DNA from: an uncultured Acetatifactor sp.
GTDB lineage: Bacteria; Bacillota; Clostridia; Lachnospirales; Lachnospiraceae
Assembly: GCA_947594835.1 (NCBI GenBank)
Contig: CANQEH010000018.1
Coordinates: 1-56,585 of the forward strand
DNA length: 56,585 nucleotides
Reading direction: 5' to 3'
Shown here: positions 23,778-32,676 of the stretch, one piece after another
How positions within the stretch are numbered: position 1 is the stretch's first letter
Layout: every line of letters starts with the position of its first letter
Translations under genes and position numbers: made by a program
Notes under the pieces: generated by a model
Told to the model about the DNA's origin: nothing
Database searches by the model: none
What the model saw: only the letters and a program-made list of their open reading frames with translations

Positions 23778-25931
23778 ATGTCAAAGACGAAAGGCGGATT
23801 TACCCTTCCCGGAGAGAGCGGGTATGAGCAGCTCACGCTGAAGATGGCGGAGAAATGGGGCGCGGACGTGATCCGCGACAGCGACGGCACTGTGCTCTCC
23901 GACGAGATCGTCCACGCGGGTTACGGGATTTATTCTACTATCTGTATCATCCGCGACCACAACGAGTGGGCGAAGAAAAATACCGATAAGCTGCAGCAGA
24001 CCTTTCTCTGTACCCCGGCGGCAGTGGCGGAAGGGGAGAGCCTTACCGTCTCCCTGATGGAGAGTTTTTTTGCGGAGCAGTTTGCCGTAAACGATACGCC
24101 CCAGGCATTGGCCTACTGGGAGGTCTACGACAGAACCGTCAATAGAAAAGTGCCGGAGGACAGATGGAGCTATGACCGCGAAAAGCAGACGGTGACCCTT
24201 ACGGGGATCACGCCGTTCCACAAGTATACGGTGAGCTTTTTGGCGTACCGCATCTGGGAAGAGATCTCCATGTACAACCACACCACCAACCACTGGGACA
24301 AGGAGCATCTCATGCAGATCGATCCCAGATATCCGGAAGTCCAGGAATATCTGTTGAGCTGGATGAAAAACTGGTGCGAAACTCACCCGGACACCACGGT
24401 GGTGCGGTTTACCTCCATGTTCTACAATTTTGTCTGGATATGGGGCAGCGACGCAAAAAACCGCCAGCTTTTTTCCGACTGGGCTTCCTATGACTACACA
24501 GTCAGCGCACTGGCGCTGGAGCTGTTTGAAAAGCAGTACGGCTACCGCATGACGGCGGAGGATTTCATCAACAAGGGCAATCTCCATGTAACCCATATGC
24601 CCGGCACGAAGCGCAAAGCGGACTGGATGGTCTTTATCAATGACTTTGTCATCTCCTTCGGAAGAAAGCTGATCGATATCGTGCACAGCTATGAGAAAAA
24701 GGCATATGTATTCTACGACGACAGCTGGGTAGGCATAGAGCCGTACAACGGAAGGTTTCAGGAATTTGGCTTTGACGGGCTGATCAAATGCGTCTTTTCC
24801 GGCTACGAGGCGAGGCTCTGCGCCGGGGTGGACGTCCCTACCCATGAACTTAGGCTTCATCCCTACCTGTTCCCCGTGGGGCTGGGCGGAGCGCCCACGT
24901 TTATGGAGGGCGGAGATCCCACGCTGGATGCAAAGAAATACTGGAACCAGGTGCGCAGGGCGCTGCTGCGGGCCAAGATCGACAGGATCGGCCTGGGCGG
25001 GTATCTGCACCTGGTGGAGGCGTTCCCGGAATTTTGCGATTACATAGAGAAGGTCGCCGACGAGTTCAGGCTGATCCGCTCTTTCCACGATAAGGGAAAA
25101 CCCTACGCCATCCGCACCCGGGTGGGAGTGCTGCACAGCTGGGGGGCGCTGCGCTCCTGGACGCTGTCCGGGCATTTCCACGAGACGGATATGCACGATC
25201 TGATCCATGTGAACGAGGCGCTGTCCGGCCTGCCGGTGGACGTGAAATTTTTCTCCTTTGAGGATGTGAAAAACGGGGCTCTTGAGGATGTGGATGTGGT
25301 CATCAACGCGGGCCGGGCGGGAAGCGCCTGGAGCGGCGGGGATGCCTGGAAAGAGGAGGAAGTGGTAACGGCCCTCACCAGATGGGTTCATGAGGGCGGC
25401 ACGCTGATCGGCGTCAACGAGCCCTCCGCCGTGGAAGGGTACGACAGCTATTTCCGCATGGCCCATGTGCTGGGCGTGGACAAAGACACCGGCGCAAGGG
25501 TATGCCACGGCAGATGGCAGTTTCAGGCGGCCGACCCGGAGGGGATTTTGCCGCCGGGCGTTTCCGTGGCGCCCAAGGCAGATCTGTTCGTGACGGACGG
25601 CAAAGCGGAGGTACTGTTGGCGGAGGGGGATGCTCCCCTTGTGACGCTGCATTCCTTCGGGAAGGGCAGGGGCATCTATCTGGCCTCCTTCCGGGTGAAT
25701 CTGGAGAATACCCGGATGCTGTACCAGCTCATCCGCTACGCGGGCGGGGAAGGGCTGCAGGGCCTTTACATGACGGACAATCTTTACACGGAATGCGCGT
25801 ATTACCCTGAGAGCGGCAGGCTGGTGGTAATCAACAACAGCGACCGGGAGCAGACCGCTTCCATTCCTACCCCACAGGGAGTAAAGACAGTGACCATGGC
25901 GCCCTACGACACGACGTTTCTTGAGTTGTAA
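23778..25931 (+). CDS. GH112 galactoside phosphorylase (galactosyl-HexNAc or galactosyl-rhamnose phosphorylase)
   Basis: A 717-residue GH112 enzyme: TIM barrel, then a glutamine-amidotransferase-like beta/alpha domain (about 440-640), then a small beta domain. RFTSMFYNFVWIWGS (210-224) and YDDSWVGIEPYNGRF (313-327) are family hallmarks; the catalytic Asp should be Asp314 or Asp315. GH112 enzymes cleave Gal-beta-1,3-GlcNAc/GalNAc or Gal-beta-1,4-L-rhamnose with phosphate, giving galactose 1-phosphate. Placed after a GH105 and a rhamnogalacturonan-type esterase, the Gal-rhamnose activity is the better guess. Start ATG 23778 follows AGGAGGGAG. It is the last gene of the locus. Confidence 0.88.
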   Translation: MSKTKGGFTLPGESGYEQLTLKMAEKWGADVIRDSDGTVLSDEIVHAGYGIYSTICIIRDHNEWAKKNTDKLQQTFLCTPAAVAEGESLTVSLMESFFAEQFAVNDTPQALAYWEVYDRTVNRKVPEDRWSYDREKQTVTLTGITPFHKYTVSFLAYRIWEEISMYNHTTNHWDKEHLMQIDPRYPEVQEYLLSWMKNWCETHPDTTVVRFTSMFYNFVWIWGSDAKNRQLFSDWASYDYTVSALALELFEKQYGYRMTAEDFINKGNLHVTHMPGTKRKADWMVFINDFVISFGRKLIDIVHSYEKKAYVFYDDSWVGIEPYNGRFQEFGFDGLIKCVFSGYEARLCAGVDVPTHELRLHPYLFPVGLGGAPTFMEGGDPTLDAKKYWNQVRRALLRAKIDRIGLGGYLHLVEAFPEFCDYIEKVADEFRLIRSFHDKGKPYAIRTRVGVLHSWGALRSWTLSGHFHETDMHDLIHVNEALSGLPVDVKFFSFEDVKNGALEDVDVVINAGRAGSAWSGGDAWKEEEVVTALTRWVHEGGTLIGVNEPSAVEGYDSYFRMAHVLGVDKDTGARVCHGRWQFQAADPEGILPPGVSVAPKADLFVTDGKAEVLLAEGDAPLVTLHSFGKGRGIYLASFRVNLENTRMLYQLIRYAGGEGLQGLYMTDNLYTECAYYPESGRLVVINNSDREQTASIPTPQGVKTVTMAPYDTTFLEL

Positions 25932-26002
25932 GACGGGGCTGGCTGCCGGATCTGCCTGTGCCAAACCGGGGAAAAGCAGCGCCAGCCTGACTTAAAGACA
26001 AG

Positions 26003-26033
26003 AAAAAGTACCGGTGATATCCGGTACTTTTTT
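26003..26033 (+). terminator. Bidirectional rho-independent terminator
   Basis: A perfect 12-bp stem (26003-26014 with 26021-26032) has a 6-nt loop, with an A-run on its left arm and a T-run on its right. It ends the rhamnogalacturonan locus and can also serve the convergent minus-strand gene that ends at 26074. Confidence 0.9.
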
Positions 26034-26073
26034 GTGGCCGCTGTGCGTTTTAACGGTGTGGACTTTTGTCTTC

Positions 26074-26895
26074 TTAAGGGTTTTCGGCCTGGTCGGCGTC
26101 TGCGGGCGCCGGGTCTTCCGGAAGCGGCGCACTGTCTGCGGCGGGGGTGGTATCCTGCCCGTTTCCGGCTGCTTCCCCTGCTGCCGGAAGGTCTACCGCG
26201 CAATGTTCAACGGTATTGTAGCGCAGGGAGAGGAACTGCTGCCTGTCCTTGTTGAAAAGCCGCTTTAAGTCGTTGGAAAATCCAACCACCACCCAGGGGA
26301 AGGATTTGTGCAGGCGCTCCAGCATGGCCTGGGTCGTGGCCTCGTTGGGCATGGACAGGGCAACCGGATTTTTGACGCCATAGAGGAAGATGTTCACGCT
26401 GTAAGTGGTGCCGGACTTGATGCCGTTGGTGCGGTGGGTCGTGGTGGTCTGGTACGCCCACATCATCTTGCTGTTGGGCAGGGCTTTCGGAACGGCGCCG
26501 GCCATATAATAGGTAAACAGGCGGCCCACCTTGATGCTGCCGTTTTTGGTGATGGCCACTGCCGCCTGGAAGTCGGCGTCCGCCGTGGTCTCAGAGCAGC
26601 CCTCCGCCGCAATGGCATTGCGCAGATGTTTTAAGGACTTGCCGGTAGCCGCCCTGACGATGAGATATATGCCCCAGATGACAAGCACAAGCCCGATGAG
26701 AAGGACGATGCACGCAAAAATGGGGATCTGGGCGCCCGCCGTCTGTCCTCCTGCCTGATCCGGCTTAAGCGCCCCGAAGATGCCGCGGAATACGGGCTGT
26801 GCTGTGAAAAACAGCATGACGCCGCCCAGCAGGATGAGTAAGATCGAGCTGACCAGTGCAGATTTTATCGCTTTCTTTTTTAAAATGTCAAACAT
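26074..26895 (-). CDS. Membrane protein of unknown function (DUF6709-like)
   Basis: A 273-residue protein. It has two membrane helices near the N-terminus (ALVSSILLILLGGVMLFF and FACIVLLIGLVLVIWGIYLIV) and then a soluble domain of about 140 residues (VGRLFTYYMAGAVPKALPNSKMMW, and later LHKSFPWVVVGFSNDLKRLFN). A Pro/Ala/Asp-rich tail (about 235-273) ends it. The plan matches small Lachnospiraceae proteins of the DUF6709 type, but I am not certain of that label. Start: ATG 26895-26893 has GGGAGG close upstream; the longer frame to 26937 has no ribosome site. It is a monocistronic gene, convergent with the GH112 locus. Confidence 0.7.
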   Translation of the reverse strand: MFDILKKKAIKSALVSSILLILLGGVMLFFTAQPVFRGIFGALKPDQAGGQTAGAQIPIFACIVLLIGLVLVIWGIYLIVRAATGKSLKHLRNAIAAEGCSETTADADFQAAVAITKNGSIKVGRLFTYYMAGAVPKALPNSKMMWAYQTTTTHRTNGIKSGTTYSVNIFLYGVKNPVALSMPNEATTQAMLERLHKSFPWVVVGFSNDLKRLFNKDRQQFLSLRYNTVEHCAVDLPAAGEAAGNGQDTTPAADSAPLPEDPAPADADQAENP

Positions 26896-26949
26896 GACGC
26901 CTCCCATTCTGCCGGGGAAAGATATCCCGGCAAACACAAATATGATACT

Positions 26950-26978
26950 ATTGTAATACGGGCATCTTTAATCTGCAA
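26950..26978 (-). promoter_or_regulatory. Predicted promoter for the minus-strand membrane-protein gene
   Basis: Minus strand: TTGCAG (26978-26973), a 17-bp spacer and TACAAT (26955-26950), 54 bp upstream of the start. Confidence 0.55.
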
Positions 26979-27037
26979 GCAAAAGAAAGAAAAGAAAAAC
27001 AAAAAGCAGTGTCCGGGCAGGAGAAACTGTGTTATAC

Positions 27038-27046
27038 TGTTATGAT
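27038..27046 (+). promoter_or_regulatory. Extended -10 element upstream of the PepF-like gene
   Basis: TGTTATGAT (27038-27046) is an extended -10 (TGn before TATGAT) located 27 bp upstream of ATG 27073; no good -35 is present at the usual distance. Confidence 0.4.
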
Positions 27047-27072
27047 ATCAGGAACAAAAGGAGGAGCAGCCC

Positions 27073-28746
27073 ATGAAATTTAAAGATATGCCCTATGAAC
27101 GGGTGGATTTTGAACAGGTGGAGAAGGAGCTGAAAGAGCTGATGCAGGCCTTTGAGGCGGCAGGGAGCGGCGAGGAGCAATTTGCCGTCCATGAAAAATT
27201 TTATGCCCTGACCGACAGGGTGAGTTCCCTGATGACCATCGCAAACATCCGCTTTGACGGGAACACGAAGGATTCCTTTTATGAGAAGGAGCGGGAATAC
27301 TACGACGAGCAAGGCCCCATTTACTCTAATCTAGTACTGGAGTACCAGAAAAAGCTTTACCATTCCCCTTACCGGGCTTACCTGGAAGAAAAGATTGGCC
27401 CCGTGGCCTTTAAAAACATGGAGCTGGCGTTAAAGTCCATGGATGAAAAGCTGGTTCCCCTGATGCAGGAGGAAAACAGCCTGACCATGGAATATGACAA
27501 GCTGATTGCCGGGGCAAAGATCTCCTTTGACGGCAAGGAGCTCAACCTTTCCCTGATGCGCCCTTATCTGGTCAACCCCGATCGGAAGGTGCGCAGGGAA
27601 GCTTGGGAAAAGGTGACGGAGTTTTTTGAGGCAAACGGGGAAAAGCTGGATGAAATCTACGACAAGCTGGTGAAGAACCGCACCGCCCAGGCAAAGGAAA
27701 TGGGGTATGAAAACTATCTGGAGCTTGGCTATTACCGCATGAACCGCAACTGCTACGGCAAAGAGGAGGTAGAAGCTTTCCGCCGCCAGGTGAAAGAGTG
27801 CTTCGTGCCGTTTGCGGAGAAACTCCATGACAGGAGACGGCAGCGCCTGGGCCTGGATCATCTGATGTATTACGATGAGAGCGTATACTTCCCCCAGGGA
27901 AATCCTGCGCCCACGGGCACGCCGGAGGAGATTTTAGCGGCGGGAAAGAAGATGTACGGGGAGCTGTCTGCGGAGACAAAAGAATTTTTTGACTTCATGC
28001 TGGAGAATGAGCTCTTTGACGTGCTGGGCCGCAAGGACAAGCGGGCGGGCGGCTACATGACCTATATTCCACTGTACCAGTCTCCCTTTGTGTTTGCCAA
28101 TTTCAACGGCACCAGCGGGGATGTGGACGTGATCACCCATGAGTGCGGGCACGCTTTCCAGGGCTATCTCTCCGGGAAAGACCCTATCAGGGAGCACGCG
28201 GATATCACCATGGAGACGGCGGAGATCCACTCCATGTCCATGGAGTTTTTTGCGGAAAAATGGACGCCGCTCTTTTTTGGGGACAGGGCCGGGGACTACA
28301 TTGATATGCACTTAGAGGACGCGGCGGCCTTTATCCCTTACGGCTGCATGGTAGATGAGTTCCAGCACATTGTCTATGAAAATCCTGAACTGACGCCTGC
28401 CCAGCGCAAAGAAGCCTGGGCGAAGCTGGAAAAGGAGTATAAGCCCCACCTGGACTACGGCGACAACCGCTACCTGGCGCAGGGCGGTTACTGGCAGAGG
28501 CAGTCCCATATTTATGACGTCCCCCTTTACTATATCGACTACTGTCTGGCCCAGACCTGTGCGCTGCAATATAAGGTAAAGATGGACGCGGACTTTGCTG
28601 CGGCATGGCAGAGCTATTTAAAACTCTGCAGACTTTCCGCCAGTGATTTCTTTACCTCCATGATAAAGGAAGTAGGGCTGGACAGCCCCTTTGAGGAGGG
28701 CTGTCTGAAAAATATCGTGGAAAAGCTTGAAAAATATGTGAATTAA
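27073..28746 (+). CDS. M3-family oligoendopeptidase (PepF-like)
   Basis: A 557-residue cytoplasmic zinc metallopeptidase that cuts short peptides. The zinc motif HECGH (His356, Glu357, His360) and the third ligand Glu in METAEIHSMSMEFF about 25 residues later are present. EYQHIVYENPELTP-like FQHIVYENPELTP and the Tyr/His-rich DVPLYYIDYCLAQ close the active cleft, as in M3 enzymes. Its length is typical of the shorter oligoendopeptidase F subgroup. The ribosome site AAAGGAGGAG is 8 nt upstream of ATG 27073. It stands alone, with the next gene 77 bp downstream. Confidence 0.93.
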   Translation: MKFKDMPYERVDFEQVEKELKELMQAFEAAGSGEEQFAVHEKFYALTDRVSSLMTIANIRFDGNTKDSFYEKEREYYDEQGPIYSNLVLEYQKKLYHSPYRAYLEEKIGPVAFKNMELALKSMDEKLVPLMQEENSLTMEYDKLIAGAKISFDGKELNLSLMRPYLVNPDRKVRREAWEKVTEFFEANGEKLDEIYDKLVKNRTAQAKEMGYENYLELGYYRMNRNCYGKEEVEAFRRQVKECFVPFAEKLHDRRRQRLGLDHLMYYDESVYFPQGNPAPTGTPEEILAAGKKMYGELSAETKEFFDFMLENELFDVLGRKDKRAGGYMTYIPLYQSPFVFANFNGTSGDVDVITHECGHAFQGYLSGKDPIREHADITMETAEIHSMSMEFFAEKWTPLFFGDRAGDYIDMHLEDAAAFIPYGCMVDEFQHIVYENPELTPAQRKEAWAKLEKEYKPHLDYGDNRYLAQGGYWQRQSHIYDVPLYYIDYCLAQTCALQYKVKMDADFAAAWQSYLKLCRLSASDFFTSMIKEVGLDSPFEEGCLKNIVEKLEKYVN

Positions 28747-28823
28747 CTTCCCATTTTAATCAAAATGCTGTAAAATAGGCAAAGCGGCGGGCGCCAGACC
28801 ATGCCGCGAGAAGGAGACCCAAT

Positions 28824-30377
28824 ATGTCTAAGAAACCACAGAAGGGTTCAGAAAACCAGGAGAAGGTGCTGACCCGATATGACTTGAAAATGAAAAGGAG
28901 GGAGGAGCAGAAGAAAAAGGAAGCCCGGAATAAGAAGCTTGCCACGGCTGTTGGGATTCTTTTCATAGTGGGGCTGGCAGCCCTGGCGGCATCCTTCCCC
29001 ATCCGCAATTACCTCACCGTGCACGGCACATACGTCAAGGTGGGCGGGCAAAAGGTTTCCCAGGTAGAGTTTGACTACAACTATAATCTGGTGAAAAATA
29101 ACTATTTGTCTGCAAACAGCGCTTATCTGGGGTACTTCGGGCTCGACCTGACAGGCGATCTCTCCACCCAGATGTATTCCGATACGCTGTCCTGGCAGGA
29201 TTATTTTGAACAGATGGCTGCGGACAATCTCGTGAGGAGCCAGGCCATGTTAAATGAGATGGCTGCGGCGGGCTTTACCTACGATCCCGCAGAGGAATAT
29301 GAGGAATATGAAGCTTCCTTAAAGCAGGCGGCCTCGGAAGAGGGCGTGACGGTGGGCAGATATGTGAAGGAGCTTTTCGGCCCGTATGCAACGCTTGGCC
29401 GGATCCGCAGCTTTGTGGAGAAGGGCATCTGCACCAGCGCTTATTATCGGAGCATTCAGGAGAGCAAGGAGCCTTCCCAGGAGGAGATCCAGGCTTACTA
29501 TCAGGAGAATGTGGATGATTTCGACTCAGTGGATTACCGGATGCTCACCGTAGAGGCCCAGCTTCCCACGGAGCCGACGGAGCTGGCGGATCCTGTGGAG
29601 GAGAACGGCAGCGTTTCCGACGCCGACGGGGAAGAAACCGCTTATCAGCCCTCTGAGGCGGAGATAGCCGCAGCCATGGAGGAAGCGGATAAAGAGGCGC
29701 AGGAGCTTTTAAAGACGGTGGCAGAGGACGGCGAGCTTTCGGAGAACCGGAAAAAGGCTTCGGTCATTTCCGCTTTGCGGGAGTGGCTCTTTGACAGTGC
29801 AAGAAAGCCGGGAGATACCACGGTGATTGCCAATGACGTGGCTCACTCCTATTATGTGGTTGCCTTTGAAAAACGGTATCTGGACGAGACCCCCACGGCG
29901 GATGTGCGCATCATCATGCCGGACGGCGTTGACGGCCAGGGGATTTTGGACGAGTGGAGCGCGGGGGAGGCTACGGAGGAGAGCTTTGCCGCCCTGGCGG
30001 ATCAATACAACGGCCTGCTTGCGTCCTCCGGCGCAGAAGGCGGCCTGTTTGAAGCCCAGACAGAGGACTCAGTGCCCGCAGAGGTGGGCGGATGGCTCTT
30101 TGAGGAGAGCAGGGCTGTGGGCGATACCACGGTGATCACCTCTTCGGAGGACGCTGCAACCTATGTCTTGTACTTTGCAGGATGGAACGACGCCGAGTGG
30201 AAGCTGGATATCCAGAGTCTTCTTACGTCAGAGCGGATGTCCGATTATATGGATGAAATCACGGCGGGCCTGTCGGTGGAGGATCCCAAGGGACATCTGA
30301 ATTACCTGAAAGTGCAGGCACAGGAGCAGGAAACTGTTTCGGAAGGCGACGCCGGCGGGGATGTCTCCGCAGAGTAG
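28824..30377 (+). CDS. Membrane-anchored SurA/PpiC-like foldase with two parvulin-like halves
   Basis: A 517-residue protein. A basic cytoplasmic N-terminus (about 1-38, rich in K/R/E) leads to a single helix (TAVGILFIVGLAALAASF), which puts the rest outside. Residues ~60-215 resemble the SurA N-terminal chaperone domain. Two parvulin-like C-terminal half-motifs follow, near residues 317-345 (EWLFDSARKPGDTTVI) and 420-445 (GWLFEESRAVGDTTVI); no full parvulin catalytic set is obvious. It ends in an acidic, low-complexity tail. It probably helps secreted proteins fold, like PrsA, although a lipobox is absent. A terminator hairpin follows at 30393-30422. Confidence 0.75.
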   Translation: MSKKPQKGSENQEKVLTRYDLKMKRREEQKKKEARNKKLATAVGILFIVGLAALAASFPIRNYLTVHGTYVKVGGQKVSQVEFDYNYNLVKNNYLSANSAYLGYFGLDLTGDLSTQMYSDTLSWQDYFEQMAADNLVRSQAMLNEMAAAGFTYDPAEEYEEYEASLKQAASEEGVTVGRYVKELFGPYATLGRIRSFVEKGICTSAYYRSIQESKEPSQEEIQAYYQENVDDFDSVDYRMLTVEAQLPTEPTELADPVEENGSVSDADGEETAYQPSEAEIAAAMEEADKEAQELLKTVAEDGELSENRKKASVISALREWLFDSARKPGDTTVIANDVAHSYYVVAFEKRYLDETPTADVRIIMPDGVDGQGILDEWSAGEATEESFAALADQYNGLLASSGAEGGLFEAQTEDSVPAEVGGWLFEESRAVGDTTVITSSEDAATYVLYFAGWNDAEWKLDIQSLLTSERMSDYMDEITAGLSVEDPKGHLNYLKVQAQEQETVSEGDAGGDVSAE

Positions 30378-30392
30378 ATTCCGGGCAATGGC

Positions 30393-30422
30393 AGGCGGTG
30401 GGGTGTCCTCACCGCCTTTTTT
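30393..30422 (+). terminator. Rho-independent terminator after the PpiC-like gene
   Basis: An 8-bp stem (30393-30400 with 30410-30417) with a 9-nt loop, followed by a T-run to 30422. Confidence 0.8.
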
Positions 30423-30444
30423 CACAGACGGGAAGCGGGAGCGC

Positions 30445-31251
30445 ATGGAGAAAAAGCTGCTGGTGCTGGATATTGACGGCACGCTGACCAATTCCAAAAA
30501 GGAAATTACGGCCCCCACCCGGGACGCGATTTGGGAGATGCTGCGCCGGGGACATCTGCTGGCGCTGGCGTCGGGACGCCCTACGCCGGGGATGCTCCGG
30601 TATGAGAGGGAGCTGGCCCTGGACAGCCGCCACGGGTATCTTTTGTCCTATAACGGCGCCCGCATCCTGCCCTTTGGCGCGGGGAAGCCGCTCTATGAAA
30701 AGGAGCTTCCACCGGCGCTGCTGCCTGAACTTTACGGTTTCGCGGGAAAGCACGGCTGCGGCCTGGTCACCTATCTGGACGACCAGGTGATATCTGCGTT
30801 TCCTCCCGACAGCTATGTGAAGACCACCGCGTCCAACAATCAGATGGGCCTTCGGCCCGAGCCGGATTTTTTAGGCTTTGTGGATTTTCCTGTCTATAAG
30901 TGCCTGATGACGGCGCTCCCAGGGCGTGCGGCAGGGCTGGAAAAACTTCTGAAGGAGCAGCTGGGAGAGCGGGCTGCCGTATACCGCTCCGAGCCGTATT
31001 ATATAGAAATCATGGCTCCCGGCATATCAAAGGCCGGAGGGCTGCGGCGGATCCTGGAAGCTCTTTCGATTCCCCGCGAAAACATGGTCTGCTGCGGGGA
31101 CGGTTTTAACGACGTCGGAATGCTCCGATACGCCGGGGTCGGCGTGGCCATGGGAAATGCCCAGGAGGCGGTGAAGGAGGCGGCAGACTATGTGGCCGCT
31201 TCCAACGACGAGGACGGGCTGGTGGAAGTGATCGGGAAATTTTTTGCATAG
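30445..31251 (+). CDS. HAD-superfamily Cof-type phosphatase
   Basis: A 268-residue hydrolase of the Cof/YbiV type. Motif I is DIDGTL (nucleophile Asp9 and general acid Asp11 region), motif II is the Ser in LASGRPTPG, the Lys lies in SKAGGL, and motif IV is GDGFNDVGML. The cap is the large C2B type typical of sugar-phosphate phosphatases; the substrate is not predictable. The frame is open back to 30361, but that part holds the terminator of the preceding gene, so ATG 30445 (GGGAG just upstream) is the start. Its stop is 5 bp upstream of the next frame, and the two are probably co-transcribed. Confidence 0.9.
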   Translation: MEKKLLVLDIDGTLTNSKKEITAPTRDAIWEMLRRGHLLALASGRPTPGMLRYERELALDSRHGYLLSYNGARILPFGAGKPLYEKELPPALLPELYGFAGKHGCGLVTYLDDQVISAFPPDSYVKTTASNNQMGLRPEPDFLGFVDFPVYKCLMTALPGRAAGLEKLLKEQLGERAAVYRSEPYYIEIMAPGISKAGGLRRILEALSIPRENMVCCGDGFNDVGMLRYAGVGVAMGNAQEAVKEAADYVAASNDEDGLVEVIGKFFA

Positions 31252-31256
31252 AGGAG

Positions 31257-32603
31257 GTGTGGGCGATTCGGATCCAGATACCGGAAAATGCCGGGAAAAT
31301 CATAAAAACGCTGACGGCAGCAGGCTTTGAGGCCTATGTGGTAGGCGGCTGCGTCCGGGACTCTATCCTGGGGCGCACCCCGGAGGACTGGGATATCACC
31401 ACCTCCGCCAGGCCGGAACAGGTCAAGGGATTGTTTGGCCGCACAGTGGACACGGGCTTAAAGCACGGGACGGTCACGGTGTTATTGGGGCGGGAGGCCT
31501 TTGAGGTCACCACTTACCGCATTGACGGAAAATATGAAGACAGCAGGCATCCCCGGGAGGTGATCTTCACACCGAGCCTGGAAGAAGACCTGCGCCGCCG
31601 TGATCTGACGATAAACGCCATGGCCTACAACGAGGAGAAGGGGCTGGTGGATCTGTACGGCGGGCTGGAAGATATCCGGGCGAAGGTAATCCGCTGCGTG
31701 GGGGATCCCAGGGCCCGGTTCGGAGAGGACGCCCTGCGCATTCTGAGGGCCATCCGATTTGGCGCCCAGCTTGGCTATGAGCTTACCCAGGACACCCGGG
31801 AAGCTGTCCGGCAGATGGCCGGCACGCTGAAAAACATCAGCGCGGAGCGGATCCAGACAGAACTGGTCAAGCTGGTCTGTTCTGCGCATCCCTCAAAACT
31901 GAGGGAGGCATACGCCTGTGGGGTGACGAAAGTCTTCCTGCCGGAATTTGACCTGGCCATGGAGACCCCGCAGGATCATCCCCACCACTGTTACAGCGTG
32001 GGAGAGCACACGCTCCACAGCCTGGAGGCGGTGGAGCCGGATAAGACGCTGCGGCTGGCCATGCTGCTCCACGACATCGGAAAACCACGCACTCTCAGCC
32101 GGGACGAAAAGGGGATCACCCACTTCCGCGGCCATGAGCAGGTGGGGGCCCAGATGGCCCGGGAGATCTTAGGGCGGCTGAAATTTGACAAGGAGACCAT
32201 GAACCGGGTCTGCAAGCTGGTGCTGTATCACGACTGGGGAAACCACTTAGAGCCGGATATACGCCTTCTGCGCCGGGCGGTCAATCGGATGGGCCAGGAC
32301 GTCTTTCCAGAGCTGTTTGCGGTGAAGCGGGCGGACATTTCCGCCCAGAGCAGCTATCTGCGCCAGGAGAAGCTGCAACGGCTGGGCCAGTGGGAGCAGA
32401 TGTATCAGACGATACAAGAGGAGGGGCAGTGCGTGTCCTTAAAGACCCTGGCGGTGACGGGAGAGGATCTGATCAGGCTGGGGATGCCGCCCGGCAGGGA
32501 GCTGGGGGAGGCGCTTCAGAAGCTGCTAGAACTGGTGTTAGAGGAGCCGGAGCGGAACACCCGGGAAATCCTGCTGGCGGAAGCCGGGAAAATCATACTT
32601 TGA
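31257..32603 (+). CDS. cca: CCA tRNA nucleotidyltransferase with HD domain
   Basis: A ~448-residue enzyme that adds or repairs CCA at tRNA 3' ends. The class II nucleotidyltransferase core shows GGCVRDSILG and the metal-binding EDWDITTS (Asp pair), then RRRDLTINAMAY, and GEDALRILRAIRFGAQLG. A central HD domain (HHCYSVGEHTLH, LLHDIGKP) suggests phosphatase or phosphodiesterase activity. Start is unclear. GTG 31257 lies inside the AGGAGG (31252-31257); the codon best spaced from it (8 nt) is ATT 31266, which would begin the protein right at the family-typical IRIQIPENAG. Both tRNA genes in this window lack an encoded CCA, so the enzyme is needed. Confidence 0.92.
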   Translation: MWAIRIQIPENAGKIIKTLTAAGFEAYVVGGCVRDSILGRTPEDWDITTSARPEQVKGLFGRTVDTGLKHGTVTVLLGREAFEVTTYRIDGKYEDSRHPREVIFTPSLEEDLRRRDLTINAMAYNEEKGLVDLYGGLEDIRAKVIRCVGDPRARFGEDALRILRAIRFGAQLGYELTQDTREAVRQMAGTLKNISAERIQTELVKLVCSAHPSKLREAYACGVTKVFLPEFDLAMETPQDHPHHCYSVGEHTLHSLEAVEPDKTLRLAMLLHDIGKPRTLSRDEKGITHFRGHEQVGAQMAREILGRLKFDKETMNRVCKLVLYHDWGNHLEPDIRLLRRAVNRMGQDVFPELFAVKRADISAQSSYLRQEKLQRLGQWEQMYQTIQEEGQCVSLKTLAVTGEDLIRLGMPPGRELGEALQKLLELVLEEPERNTREILLAEAGKIIL

Positions 32604-32676
32604 AAAAGTCTCTCATAAGATAGGTTATGAACCGGGCCGAAGGCCGGTGACAGGAATCTATCAGGAGGGGCCGGAT

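Noticed and set aside
23781..25964. A 727-codon open frame on the minus strand, antisense to the GH112 gene
   Set aside because: It mirrors the high-GC codon pattern of the GH112 gene, its translation has no recognisable domain and it lacks a ribosome site; the plus strand is a clear family member.
26014..26268. A short plus-strand frame over the terminator and the minus-strand membrane gene
   Set aside because: It begins inside the terminator hairpin and is antisense to a better supported gene.
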